Positions 34,035-42,301 of a stretch of DNA of 64,000 nt are shown here, piece by piece. Under the pieces are notes generated by a model. The model made no database searches and had not been told where the DNA came from. It saw nothing but the letters and a program-made list of their open reading frames with translations. The stretch is from Bacteroidota bacterium (GTDB taxonomy: Bacteria > Bacteroidota > Bacteroidia > Cytophagales > Cyclobacteriaceae): the NCBI GenBank assembly GCA_023417065.1, contig JAEZGH010000089.1, forward strand, positions 185,628-249,627. The letters are read 5' to 3'. Each line of letters opens with the position of its first letter. Positions within the stretch are counted from its first letter, which is position 1. The translations under genes and the position numbers were made by a program.

Positions 34035-34835
34035 GTGAGGATATTAGGTATAACAGCGCTTTTATTAGCAATAACCTTGCTAAATTCTTCCAATACAACA
34101 ATTCCAGCAAGTGTCCCATCAGAATATAAGGTTGACGTTGTGGTGATCGACGCAGGTCACGGAGGCAAGGACAGCGGCACCATGGGCAAGAAGCTGAAGG
34201 AAAAGGACCTCGCGCTGAGCATCGCACTTAAAGTCGGGAATTATATCGAAAAGAACGTTCCGGGGGTGAAGGTTATCTATACCCGCAAGGATGATCGTTA
34301 CCTATCGCTCGATGAGCGGGCCGATATTGCCAACAAAGCCAAGGCAGATTTATTCATCTGTATTCACGCAAATGCCAACCCCAACCGAATGGCTTATGGT
34401 ACCGAGACTTATGTAATGGGGCTTCACAAAGACGAAAGTAACCTTGCCGTAGCGAAACGGGAGAACTCGGTAATCCTTCTGGATGAAGACTATCATGAAC
34501 GTTACGAAGGCTTCGATCCGAACAGTCCCGAATCATATATACTTTTCACCCTTACGCAAAGTGCCTTTCAGGCGAGTAGCCTGAGCTTTGCACAAAAGGT
34601 TGAAGACCAGTTCAGGTCGAGGGTGGGACGCGTAAGCCGCGGGGTGAAACAGGCCGGATTTCTTGTGCTGTGGCGAACGACGATGCCCAGCGTGTTGATT
34701 GAAACGGGCTTCCTGTCAAACGCAAAAGAAGAGGAATTTCTGGCGACTGATGAGGGTCAAAACCTCATCGCATCAGGCATTTATCGCGCATTCAAAGAAT
34801 ATAAAGCCGAGGTGGAATCGATCCATCAGAATTAG
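34035..34835 (+). CDS. N-acetylmuramoyl-L-alanine amidase (AmiC/LytC type)
   Basis: An Amidase_3 zinc enzyme that cuts the peptide from peptidoglycan during cell separation. Visible are the zinc-binding VVVIDAGHGGKDSGTMG, the acidic KEKDLALSIALKVG, ICIHANANP and SVLIETGFLSNAKEE. The start I prefer is GTG at 34035, which gives a short signal peptide (RILGITALLLAITLL). Upstream in-frame ATGs at 33894, 33918 and 33930 lie inside the divergent lptD gene. The gene is followed after 108 bp by the MlaD-like gene. Confidence 0.92.
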   Translation: MRILGITALLLAITLLNSSNTTIPASVPSEYKVDVVVIDAGHGGKDSGTMGKKLKEKDLALSIALKVGNYIEKNVPGVKVIYTRKDDRYLSLDERADIANKAKADLFICIHANANPNRMAYGTETYVMGLHKDESNLAVAKRENSVILLDEDYHERYEGFDPNSPESYILFTLTQSAFQASSLSFAQKVEDQFRSRVGRVSRGVKQAGFLVLWRTTMPSVLIETGFLSNAKEEEFLATDEGQNLIASGIYRAFKEYKAEVESIHQN

Positions 34836-34943
34836 CACCCGTTTTTTAGCTGACGTTGATGTCAATCCTATCATTATATTTACGGATGCAAAAGGCTGAA
34901 TTGCGACCTGCGGACCGTAATCAGCGACTTTAGAATAAGGAGC

Positions 34944-35888
34944 ATGAAATTATCAAAAGAATTCAAGGTTGGTCTGTTTATGGTGGTGGCGATCACGCTG
35001 CTCTATTTTGGATTCAATTTCCTGAAGGGAAGCGATTTCCTCTCATCCAATAAGAAATACTATGTGGTATTCGCCAACGTAGATAAGCTCACGGAATCGA
35101 ACCAGGTATATCTCAACGGATATGCTGTCGGCAGGGTGAGTGATATCCAGATCCAGCAGGATAAAAACCGGGTACTCGTGGAACTTGACATCGACTCGGA
35201 TATCAAAGTAACGCGATCGTCAGTCGCCATGTTAAACGGTGAACTCCTTGGGGGCAGATTCATCGAACTGAATATCCGTCCGGAGGGCCAGATTCTGAAA
35301 CCAAAAGATACGATCCAGTCAGGTGTGGCTAAAGGATTGATGGATTTGTTTGCCGAAAACGCAGAGCCTGTTGCATCCAACCTCCAGACAACGCTCACGA
35401 AACTGAATTACGTACTCGATAACTTGTCGCTCAATACAAAGCGTCTGGATACGGTGTTCCGGAGATTGCAACCTACGCCGGTACTGTTGAATCGTACGCT
35501 GGCAAATGCGAACGATAACATCAGCGAACTGTCTACCAGCTTCAAGACTGTAGCCGGTAACCTGAACTCGAGCCTTAATGACTTGAGGCCTACGCTGCAG
35601 AATTTCAAAACACTATCTGATACTCTGAAGAACCTCGAGTTGACCGAAACTATCAACCGCGCGCAGAACAGTCTCGCGAAACTCAATGAATCACTTGGCC
35701 GACTCAATACCGGTGATAATACGATGAGCAAACTGCTCACGGAAGATTCGCTTTACGTGAACCTCAACAAGCTTCTGAATTCCGTTGATTCACTGGCAAA
35801 TCATTTCAACGAGAACCCCCGTCACTTCCTTGCGCCGTTGGGCAAGAGCCGGAAGAAAATCGAGCGCGACAAGAAAAAGCAGGAATAG
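34944..35888 (+). CDS. MlaD/MCE family lipid-transport protein
   Basis: The protein starts with a membrane anchor (FKVGLFMVVAITLLYFGFNFLKG), then an MCE domain (residues about 38-115, with GYAVGRVSDIQI and the LLGGRFIELN segment), and then a long coiled-coil helix region (LNRTLANANDNISELSTSF). It binds lipids between the membranes. MlaE/MlaF partners are not in the window. It probably belongs to the amidase transcript. Confidence 0.9.
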   Translation: MKLSKEFKVGLFMVVAITLLYFGFNFLKGSDFLSSNKKYYVVFANVDKLTESNQVYLNGYAVGRVSDIQIQQDKNRVLVELDIDSDIKVTRSSVAMLNGELLGGRFIELNIRPEGQILKPKDTIQSGVAKGLMDLFAENAEPVASNLQTTLTKLNYVLDNLSLNTKRLDTVFRRLQPTPVLLNRTLANANDNISELSTSFKTVAGNLNSSLNDLRPTLQNFKTLSDTLKNLELTETINRAQNSLAKLNESLGRLNTGDNTMSKLLTEDSLYVNLNKLLNSVDSLANHFNENPRHFLAPLGKSRKKIERDKKKQE

Positions 35889-36059
35889 GTCTTATTCTGA
35901 TGGTGACGGCGCCTGGGATTCTTAAAGTATTTCCCTGTTGCATGTATTAAAGTATGCGGTGACTCGCAGGTGTACGTATTTTATCTAAATTCATCTACCT
36001 TCACGGATGCATAAATCAACCGGACTCGCTGGAATTCGGGTTCGTTAACCTTATTGTTT

Positions 36060-37706
36060 ATGGCACGATCAGAATTGGATCAGCAACTTGCGTTCAACAA
36101 AAATGAAGATCAGTATAAGCAACTGGTATTTCAGCTGCACCACAAGGAAAAGAAGGTTAAACTCGGCGGTGGTGAGAAGAAGATTGATGAGCAACACAAG
36201 CGCGGAAAGCTTACCGCCCGTGAACGGATTGATCGCCTTATAGACAAAGGCTCGGACTTTCTGGAAATCGGATTATTTGCCGGAGAAGGCATGTATGCCG
36301 AGCAGGGCGGATGCCCCTCGGGTGGAGTGGTTACCGGGTTAGGACATATTCATGGAAGGCTCACGGTAATTGTAGCCAACGACGCGACGGTGAAGGCCGG
36401 TGCGTGGTTTCCCATTACGGCGAAAAAGAATATGCGCGCCCAGGAGATCGCCATGGAAAACCGTTTGCCTATCGTTTACCTCGTCGACAGCGCTGGTGTA
36501 TTTCTTCCCATGCAGGATGAAATATTCCCGGACAAGGAACACTTCGGCCGACAGTTCAGAAACAATGCGCGGATGTCAGCTATGGGCATCATTCAGATCG
36601 CAGCAATAATGGGTAGTTGCGTTGCGGGTGGAGCGTACCTTCCGATCATGTCGGATGAAGCTATGATCGTCGACAAGACGGGTTCAATTTTTCTTGCTGG
36701 CTCATACCTGGTTAAGGCCGCCATAGGTGAAGATATTGATAATGAAACGTTAGGCGGTGCGACGACTCATTGTGAAATTTCCGGCGTCACCGATAACAAA
36801 TTTCCTAACGATGAAGCGTGCCTTGAATATATCCGCGACCTGTTTTCGAAGTTTGGAAAACCTGCGTTTACAGGATTCAACAGGATTGCACCCAGATCAC
36901 CCAAAGCTGATCCTAAGGAGATCTATGGATTGATGCCCGTAGATCGCGTGAAACCTTATGATACACTTGAAATCATCAACCGTATTGTTGACGAAGATTC
37001 GTTTAGTGAATACAAAGCGTTGTATGGGAAGACTATCCTTTGTGGAACAGCGCGTATCGATGGATGGTCTGTCGGCATAGTTGCCAATCAGCGCAAAGTG
37101 GTGAAGACAAAGAAAGGCGAAATGCAGATGGGAGGTGTGATCTATTCAGATGCCGCAGACAAGGCCGCGAGATTCATCATGAATTGTAACCAGCGTAAGA
37201 TTCCCTTGCTGTTCATTCAGGATGTCAGCGGATTTATGGTGGGAAGCAAAGCGGAACACGGCGGCATCATCAAGGATGGCGCGAAAATGGTAAATGCAAT
37301 GGCGAATTCGACGGTGCCGAAGTTTACTATCATCATCGGCAATTCTTATGGCGCGGGAAATTATGCGATGTGTGGAAAGGCTTACGATCCCAGGTTGATT
37401 TTTGCGTGGCCCACGGCACAGATCGCGGTGATGAGTGGCGCCTCTGCGGCGAAAACACTCCTTCAGATTAAAGTGAACACGCTCAAGGCACAGGGTAAGC
37501 AGATAACGGCGGAAGAGGAGGCAGCCTTGCTCAAGGAAATTACGGATAAGTACAACGAACAACTCAGTCCGTATTACGCGGCGTCGCGGCTCTGGATCGA
37601 CGGTATTATCGACCCTGTTGAAACGAGAAAAGCAATTTCAATCGGTATCGAGGCGGCGAATCATGCACCGGTAGATACATTCAACGTGGGAGTGATTCAA
37701 ACCTGA
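36060..37706 (+). CDS. Acyl-CoA carboxylase carboxyltransferase (beta) subunit
   Basis: A 548-residue biotin-dependent carboxyltransferase with two crotonase-fold halves. Segments include LTARERIDRLIDKGSDFLEIG, GSCVAGGAYLPIMSDEA, FLAGSYLVKAAIGEDI, GGATTHCEISGVTDN and AWPTAQIAVMSGASAAKTL. It resembles methylcrotonyl-CoA carboxylase beta (leucine degradation), but propionyl-CoA or geranyl-CoA subunits look similar. The start is ATG at 36060; an upstream TTG is less likely. The biotin subunit is not adjacent. Confidence 0.92.
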   Translation: MARSELDQQLAFNKNEDQYKQLVFQLHHKEKKVKLGGGEKKIDEQHKRGKLTARERIDRLIDKGSDFLEIGLFAGEGMYAEQGGCPSGGVVTGLGHIHGRLTVIVANDATVKAGAWFPITAKKNMRAQEIAMENRLPIVYLVDSAGVFLPMQDEIFPDKEHFGRQFRNNARMSAMGIIQIAAIMGSCVAGGAYLPIMSDEAMIVDKTGSIFLAGSYLVKAAIGEDIDNETLGGATTHCEISGVTDNKFPNDEACLEYIRDLFSKFGKPAFTGFNRIAPRSPKADPKEIYGLMPVDRVKPYDTLEIINRIVDEDSFSEYKALYGKTILCGTARIDGWSVGIVANQRKVVKTKKGEMQMGGVIYSDAADKAARFIMNCNQRKIPLLFIQDVSGFMVGSKAEHGGIIKDGAKMVNAMANSTVPKFTIIIGNSYGAGNYAMCGKAYDPRLIFAWPTAQIAVMSGASAAKTLLQIKVNTLKAQGKQITAEEEAALLKEITDKYNEQLSPYYAASRLWIDGIIDPVETRKAISIGIEAANHAPVDTFNVGVIQT

Positions 37707-37783
37707 CGAGTAATGCAGACCGCCTGTTGCTGGAAAAAGCCACCAAAAGACATTATATTTCCGGACAAGGAGGGCGCACATCT

Positions 37784-38638
37784 ATGAAGGAAGCGGAAAT
37801 AAAAGCACTCGTATCGTTGCTGGATGATGAGGATACACAAATCATTTCACACGTTGAAGAAAAAATACGTTCACTCGGAACGACAATCATTCCGTTTCTC
37901 GAACAAGAATGGGAAAGCACATTTAATCCGCAGGTTCAGCGACGCATCGAAGAACTTATTCATACGCTTCAGTTCGAGCTTTTAAAAGAACGAATTAACG
38001 AATGGTATGTATCTCCCGATCACGACCTGATCACAGGCATGTGGCTTGTGGCAACGTATCAGTATCCGGATCTTGAGTTGCTCAAACTGCGTCAGGAGCT
38101 CGAACAGATTTACTATGAAACATGGCTTGAGTTCAAACCGGATTTATATCCATTTGATCAGGTAAAGATCATCAACAGCGTGTTCTTTAATAAGCTGAAG
38201 TTCGGTGCCAATACGAAAAACTTTCACTCGCCGGGGAATTCGATGATCAACGTTGTCCTTGAGACGCGCAAGGGCAATCCGATAACGCTTTGTGTATTGT
38301 ACATGTTGGTGGCGCAGAAATTGAAACTTCCTGTGTACGGTGTCAACCTTCCCAACCTCTTTGTCCTTACTTATAAGGATAATGCGAGTACGCAGTTTTA
38401 TATCAACGCATTCAACAAGGGCCTGATATTTTCGCGACAAGATATTGAGAATTATATCAACGAACTACATCTTGCGCCTCAAGCTTCATTCTTTGAACCT
38501 TGTTCCAACCTCGAAATCATCCGGAGAGTTTTTCGCAATCTCATCATGTCTTTCGACAAAATGGGGGAGCATGCAAAGGCTGAAGAAGTGAAAGAATTGC
38601 TTCTGATCATTGCAGATGGCTCCGATTTGGGCGTTTAA
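37784..38638 (+). CDS. SirB1/transglutaminase-like protein
   Basis: The C-terminal half (from DQVKIINSVFFNKLKF, then ETRKGNPITLCVLYMLVAQKLKLPVYGVNLPNLFVLTY) is a transglutaminase-like SirB1 domain: the GNPITLCVLY segment carries the potential Cys and the GVNLPNLF loop the His-position, which here is Asn. The N-terminus looks like a short helical adapter. Members sometimes sit near methyltransferases, but the activity is unknown. I place the start at ATG 37784; a longer frame from 37727 is weaker. Confidence 0.82.
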   Translation: MKEAEIKALVSLLDDEDTQIISHVEEKIRSLGTTIIPFLEQEWESTFNPQVQRRIEELIHTLQFELLKERINEWYVSPDHDLITGMWLVATYQYPDLELLKLRQELEQIYYETWLEFKPDLYPFDQVKIINSVFFNKLKFGANTKNFHSPGNSMINVVLETRKGNPITLCVLYMLVAQKLKLPVYGVNLPNLFVLTYKDNASTQFYINAFNKGLIFSRQDIENYINELHLAPQASFFEPCSNLEIIRRVFRNLIMSFDKMGEHAKAEEVKELLLIIADGSDLGV

Positions 38639-38748
38639 TTGCCATAATTCGCGGTCAGCGAAAATGCCATCCATGTAAGTTGAACTCCTTTTTTACCCTG
38701 TATAGGGGGAATCAGCCAGCTATCTTTAAGGTTTTAATTGCGTGACCT

Positions 38749-40497
38749 ATGAGGCTGACTTTCTTACTTGTGTTCATACATTTTTTTGCGTTTGGGCAGG
38801 AATTCTCCCCGCGGTATGAACTGGTTAAAATGGAAAAAACGGTAAACACGTTTCACCATGAAGCCGCGCCCGTGATCTCTCCGGATGGGAAAACACTTTA
38901 TTTCTTTGTACAAAACCATCCCGAGAATACTATGGGGAGAGATGATACCCAGGATATATGGGTGTCGCGCAAAGGTGACAACGGCGAGTGGAGCCAGGCA
39001 GAGCATCTTAGAAGTCCGTTTAATATTCACAAATCAAATCAGGTTTTCACCGTATTCGACGACGGAAGCCTTTTCATTCGCGGGGGGCGATCAAAAGGCG
39101 AAAAAGGATTCTCAATCGTATCGAACGGATCGCTGCGCGAAATCGAGGTGATCGATTTCAAATCCATGAACAAAGGACGTTTCTATGGGGCGAGTATGTC
39201 AGCTGACATGAAGCATATTGTGCTCTACTTCAGTGAAAAACCGAACAGTCCAAACAGCAGCCTTTATATCAGCCATCTTCAGCCCAACGGTAGCTATACG
39301 CGTCCTGAGCTGTTGAAGATTTCATCTAACACCGACGACCTCGGTCCATTCATCGCACCCGATCAGAAGACATTGTATTTTGCAAGTGCTCGTCAGGCGC
39401 CAGGGCGACAGGGTGGTACGGATATCTACAAGACAACACGCCTTGATGACTCATGGACAAACTGGTCTACTCCGGTGAATCTTGGAAAACCGATCAATAC
39501 TTCAGCACTCGATTATTATTTCACGATAGACCGCGAAGGTAATGTGTTTACCAGTCGCGCAAATAAAGCTTTGGAAGGGGGACAACTCGATCTTTACATG
39601 CTGGCTCCGAAAACATTCAACGTAGCCGTAACGGGGGTGGTCCTCGATGAGAAAACGCAGGAACCGGTGTCAGGTGCCAATGTGAAAATCGTCGTTGCTG
39701 ACAAAGACCCGCTGAATGTGAAATCCGACAACAATGGAAACTTCACCGCCAAGTTTCAGGAGACGCTTCAATATACGCTTGAAACAACGGCTGCAGAATT
39801 CCTTCCGCGTCAGCAGAAGTTTGTGTTGCCTGAACTGCTTTCGGATACAACTGTACATATCGAGGTTCTTCTGAAGCCTGTGCCGAAAAAGCTCCTGCTT
39901 TCGGGAAATATCTACGACCGGAAAACCGACAAGCTCATCGCTGCCAAGGTGGAAGCAACGCTCAAAGGGGACAAAAACCGCATAACATTCGATGCTTCCC
40001 GGGGGAGTTACGAAAGGGAAATCCCGAAATTGGGATGGTACATTCTGTCTGCCTCTGCTGAAGGATACTTAAATGCAACGGATAGTATATATGCTGACAG
40101 GGAAGATCTTACTCCATTTATCAAAGATCTTTACCTGACACCAATCGAAGTGGGTGTGACCGTACGGTTGAAGAACATCTACTTCGATTTTGATAAGACA
40201 ACGCTTAAATCAGAGTCGTTTACAGAGCTCAATAAGGTGGTCAATTTCCTCAATGAAAATCCATCTGTGGAAATCGAAATTGCAGGGCATACCGACAGCA
40301 AAGGTTCCGATGAATACAATGCCAATCTTTCCCAGGGACGATCTCAATCTGTTGTGGATTACCTCGTAAGCCAGGGGATTCCTGGATACCGGTTGAGTGC
40401 GCACGGTTATGGCGAGTCGAAGCCTATCGATACGAATGAAACAGAGGAAGGACGGGCGAACAATCGCCGGGTGGAATTTACAGTGCTAAAGATGTGA
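38749..40497 (+). CDS. OmpA family protein with PD40 repeats and carboxypeptidase-regulatory domains
   Basis: Domains in order: signal peptide (LTFLLVFIHFFAFG), a PD40/WD40-like repeat region to about residue 290 (APVISPDGKTLYFF, IAPDQKTLYFASAR), two carboxypeptidase-regulatory-like beta domains (about 297-460), and a C-terminal OmpA domain (IYFDFDKTTLKSES.., GHTDSKGSDEYN, RVEF) that binds peptidoglycan. This layout matches PorE of the type IX secretion system, but PorE is usually a lipoprotein and no lipobox is seen here, so I give no symbol. It ends 3 bp before a convergent gene. Confidence 0.87.
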   Translation: MRLTFLLVFIHFFAFGQEFSPRYELVKMEKTVNTFHHEAAPVISPDGKTLYFFVQNHPENTMGRDDTQDIWVSRKGDNGEWSQAEHLRSPFNIHKSNQVFTVFDDGSLFIRGGRSKGEKGFSIVSNGSLREIEVIDFKSMNKGRFYGASMSADMKHIVLYFSEKPNSPNSSLYISHLQPNGSYTRPELLKISSNTDDLGPFIAPDQKTLYFASARQAPGRQGGTDIYKTTRLDDSWTNWSTPVNLGKPINTSALDYYFTIDREGNVFTSRANKALEGGQLDLYMLAPKTFNVAVTGVVLDEKTQEPVSGANVKIVVADKDPLNVKSDNNGNFTAKFQETLQYTLETTAAEFLPRQQKFVLPELLSDTTVHIEVLLKPVPKKLLLSGNIYDRKTDKLIAAKVEATLKGDKNRITFDASRGSYEREIPKLGWYILSASAEGYLNATDSIYADREDLTPFIKDLYLTPIEVGVTVRLKNIYFDFDKTTLKSESFTELNKVVNFLNENPSVEIEIAGHTDSKGSDEYNANLSQGRSQSVVDYLVSQGIPGYRLSAHGYGESKPIDTNETEEGRANNRRVEFTVLKM

Positions 40498-40500
40498 TGA

Positions 40501-41019
40501 TTATTCTTCGACCATCTTGTTCTTGCGCACGACAAGAAACTCTCGCAAGAGTTTGATGGTCTCCTGAACGTCTTTGGCAACCATGATGCGATAGGTTCCG
40601 ATGTTCTTGAAGAACCTGATGGTGATTTCGTCCTGGTTAAGAAGAATTACACGTTTATTGGCTTTGACGGCGAGGGCTACTTCGGAAGCTGTTCCCGCTG
40701 CCATTCCCAGGACAACTACAATGTGACTTGAAAGAACGCTAAGGTAATTGCGACCGCTGCCCATCCCTGTAACGATGCGGATGTCGGCGTTTTCTGATGC
40801 GAGTTGTTCGTTTGAGTCAGGTAGCATACCAATGGTTAGTCCGTTGGCGTCGCGTGCACCTTTCATGGCGGCATCCATTACACCGAAGCTTCTGCCTCCC
40901 GTAAGTACCACCCATCCCTCTTTGGCAATGGCCCGGCCGAGTTCGAATGCGATTTCATTATCTTCCGGAGTTGCATTTTCCCCCGGGCCCATCACTCCGA
41001 CAATTATTTTGCGTGCCAT
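40501..41019 (-). CDS. SLOG/LOG-like Rossmann protein (TIGR00725 type)
   Basis: Starting at ATG 41019 (MARKIIVGVMGPGENATPED) the protein is 172 residues with GxxxGP glycine-rich loop, LTGGRSFGVMDAAMKGARDANGLTIGMLP and GMAAGTASEVALAVKANK. This is the SLOG fold of lysine-decarboxylase-like/LOG proteins. It may be a nucleotide-ribose hydrolase or binder; the usual PGGxGT motif reads GMAAGTASE here. The 41 codons upstream have no conservation and overlap the next gene. Confidence 0.78.
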   Translation of the reverse strand: MARKIIVGVMGPGENATPEDNEIAFELGRAIAKEGWVVLTGGRSFGVMDAAMKGARDANGLTIGMLPDSNEQLASENADIRIVTGMGSGRNYLSVLSSHIVVVLGMAAGTASEVALAVKANKRVILLNQDEITIRFFKNIGTYRIMVAKDVQETIKLLREFLVVRKNKMVEE

Positions 41020-41068
41020 AAAAACGATTTGTCCGCAATTTATGAAGGGTTGACCAAGTAACAAGTCT

Positions 41069-41449
41069 TTACAGATCAAATTCTGTGTCGCAATCCAAAC
41101 AAAAGTGTTTTTTTGACAATTGTAAAAGAAACCGCACAATAAGGGCTGGATTGATCAGTCGTTGCGACGTATTGAGGATTCGTTTCGACCGGCATTTGGG
41201 GCATTTTGGTAAGTCATCGTCATCGGTGTTCCGCAATACGGAAACCAGTATTTCGGAAACGCGGTCGCGGTCTTCGCCAAAAATATGGAGGCGAATGCCG
41301 CCCGAAAGAAACGCCGACGTAAGGGAGGTAAGGTGCTCCTCCGTCAGAAAACATGGGATACCGTAGGCGTCGAGCTTAGCCTTGATAATGTTCGCTTCAA
41401 TAACGTCGCGAAAAGTATGAATGACGACGATAGGTTTCGGATTCTCCAT
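41069..41449 (-). CDS. DUF2007-like signal-transducing protein with zinc ribbon
   Basis: Starts best at ATG 41449 (MENPKPIVVIHTF), giving 126 residues. The first 80 form a DUF2007-like domain (IVVIHTFRDVIEANIIKAKLDAYGIPCFL..GGIRLHIFGEDRDRVSEIL). A zinc ribbon follows: CPKC near residue 86 and CLDC near residue 118. Function unknown. It is upstream of the SLOG gene on the same strand. Confidence 0.75.
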   Translation of the reverse strand: MENPKPIVVIHTFRDVIEANIIKAKLDAYGIPCFLTEEHLTSLTSAFLSGGIRLHIFGEDRDRVSEILVSVLRNTDDDDLPKCPKCRSKRILNTSQRLINPALIVRFLLQLSKKHFCLDCDTEFDL

Positions 41450-41531
41450 TTGACTATCCTGAAAATAAGAAGAATTCAGGAGCATTTCATCTAGGAGTAG
41501 TTCAACACGTCGTGAGATTTTTTGAAAATCC

Positions 41532-41560
41532 GGGAAGTCGGACTAAAAAGTCAACTTCCC
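41532..41560 (-). terminator. Hairpin downstream of yceI, probable terminator
   Basis: GGGAAGT pairs with ACTTCCC around a second short stem GACT/AGTC. It lies 20-50 bp beyond the yceI stop on that gene's own strand. The T-rich tail is weak. Confidence 0.5.
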
Positions 41561-41582
41561 GAAGCTTCGCTGGACATTACAA

Positions 41583-42146
41583 TCAGGCCGTTACTGACTC
41601 AACGGCAGCGCTTTCATGTGCCACTACTTTGTTGAATTCGGCGAAGATCTCGAGTTTTACTTCGTCGCTGACAACCACACCTCCAGCTTCCGTCAGCACA
41701 CTCCACGACAAACCAAAATCCTGACGGTTTAGCTTTCCCGTGATTTCAAATGCCGCAACTTCGGTACCGCCGAAACCTGCCACGGTACCATTGTATACCG
41801 CGTTCAGCTTCACCTCCCGGCTATTACCGCGGATGGTCAGCAGACCTGTTACATCATATTCTGAATCCGATTTCTTAACCACCGAAGTCGAGGTGAATGT
41901 GATTTTTGGATGGTTCGCCGCATCGAAGAAATCAGGTGATTTGAGATGTTCGTCGCGTTGCGTATTCTTGGTGCTGATCGAGTTGACATCGGCCTCGAAC
42001 GTTATCTTAGCATTGGTCAAATTATCAGGATCTCCATCAATAGTGGCCTCAAATTGACCAAATTGGCCGGTTACAGTTGAAATAACCAGGTGCTTTACTT
42101 TAAACTTAACCTCCGAATGCGAGGAATCAATTTTCCAGGTTGCCAT
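41583..42146 (-). CDS. YceI family protein (lipocalin-like)
   Basis: A 187-residue YceI domain: MATWKIDSSHSEVKFKVKHLVISTVTGQFGQF, GDPDNLTNAKITFEADVNSISTKN, RDEHLKSPDFFDAANHPKITFTS, LTIRGNSREVKLN. Members bind polyisoprenoids or similar lipids in a lipocalin-like barrel. This copy has no signal peptide, so it is probably cytoplasmic. A perfect dyad sits 30 bp upstream of its start. Confidence 0.95.
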   Translation of the reverse strand: MATWKIDSSHSEVKFKVKHLVISTVTGQFGQFEATIDGDPDNLTNAKITFEADVNSISTKNTQRDEHLKSPDFFDAANHPKITFTSTSVVKKSDSEYDVTGLLTIRGNSREVKLNAVYNGTVAGFGGTEVAAFEITGKLNRQDFGLSWSVLTEAGGVVVSDEVKLEIFAEFNKVVAHESAAVESVTA

Positions 42147-42175
42147 AATTGTAATACTTTATTGTTCGTATAATA

Positions 42176-42189
42176 GTTGTAGATACAAC
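42176..42189. promoter_or_regulatory. Palindrome upstream of yceI, probable operator
   Basis: GTTGTAGATACAAC is a perfect 6-bp-arm dyad with a two-base centre, 30 bp upstream of the yceI start. Dyads of this shape are commonly bound by MarR-type regulators; no regulator gene is adjacent. Confidence 0.5.
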
Positions 42190-42301
42190 GAATAGGAGAC
42201 AAAAAAGTTTACCCTATCCCGGATTTTTGTGCTCCTCACCCTATCAGGGGAGGAGCATTCTCTGAAAAGATGCTTAGCTTTCTTTCCCCAATCCCGTCGT
42301 T

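Noticed and set aside
34937..34942. AAGGAG just before the MlaD start as Shine-Dalgarno
   Set aside because: Only one base from the ATG, too close to function, and such signals are not typical in this group.
38749..40497. Naming the OmpA protein PorE of the type IX secretion system
   Set aside because: Domain order fits but the expected lipobox is missing and no other secretion genes are nearby.
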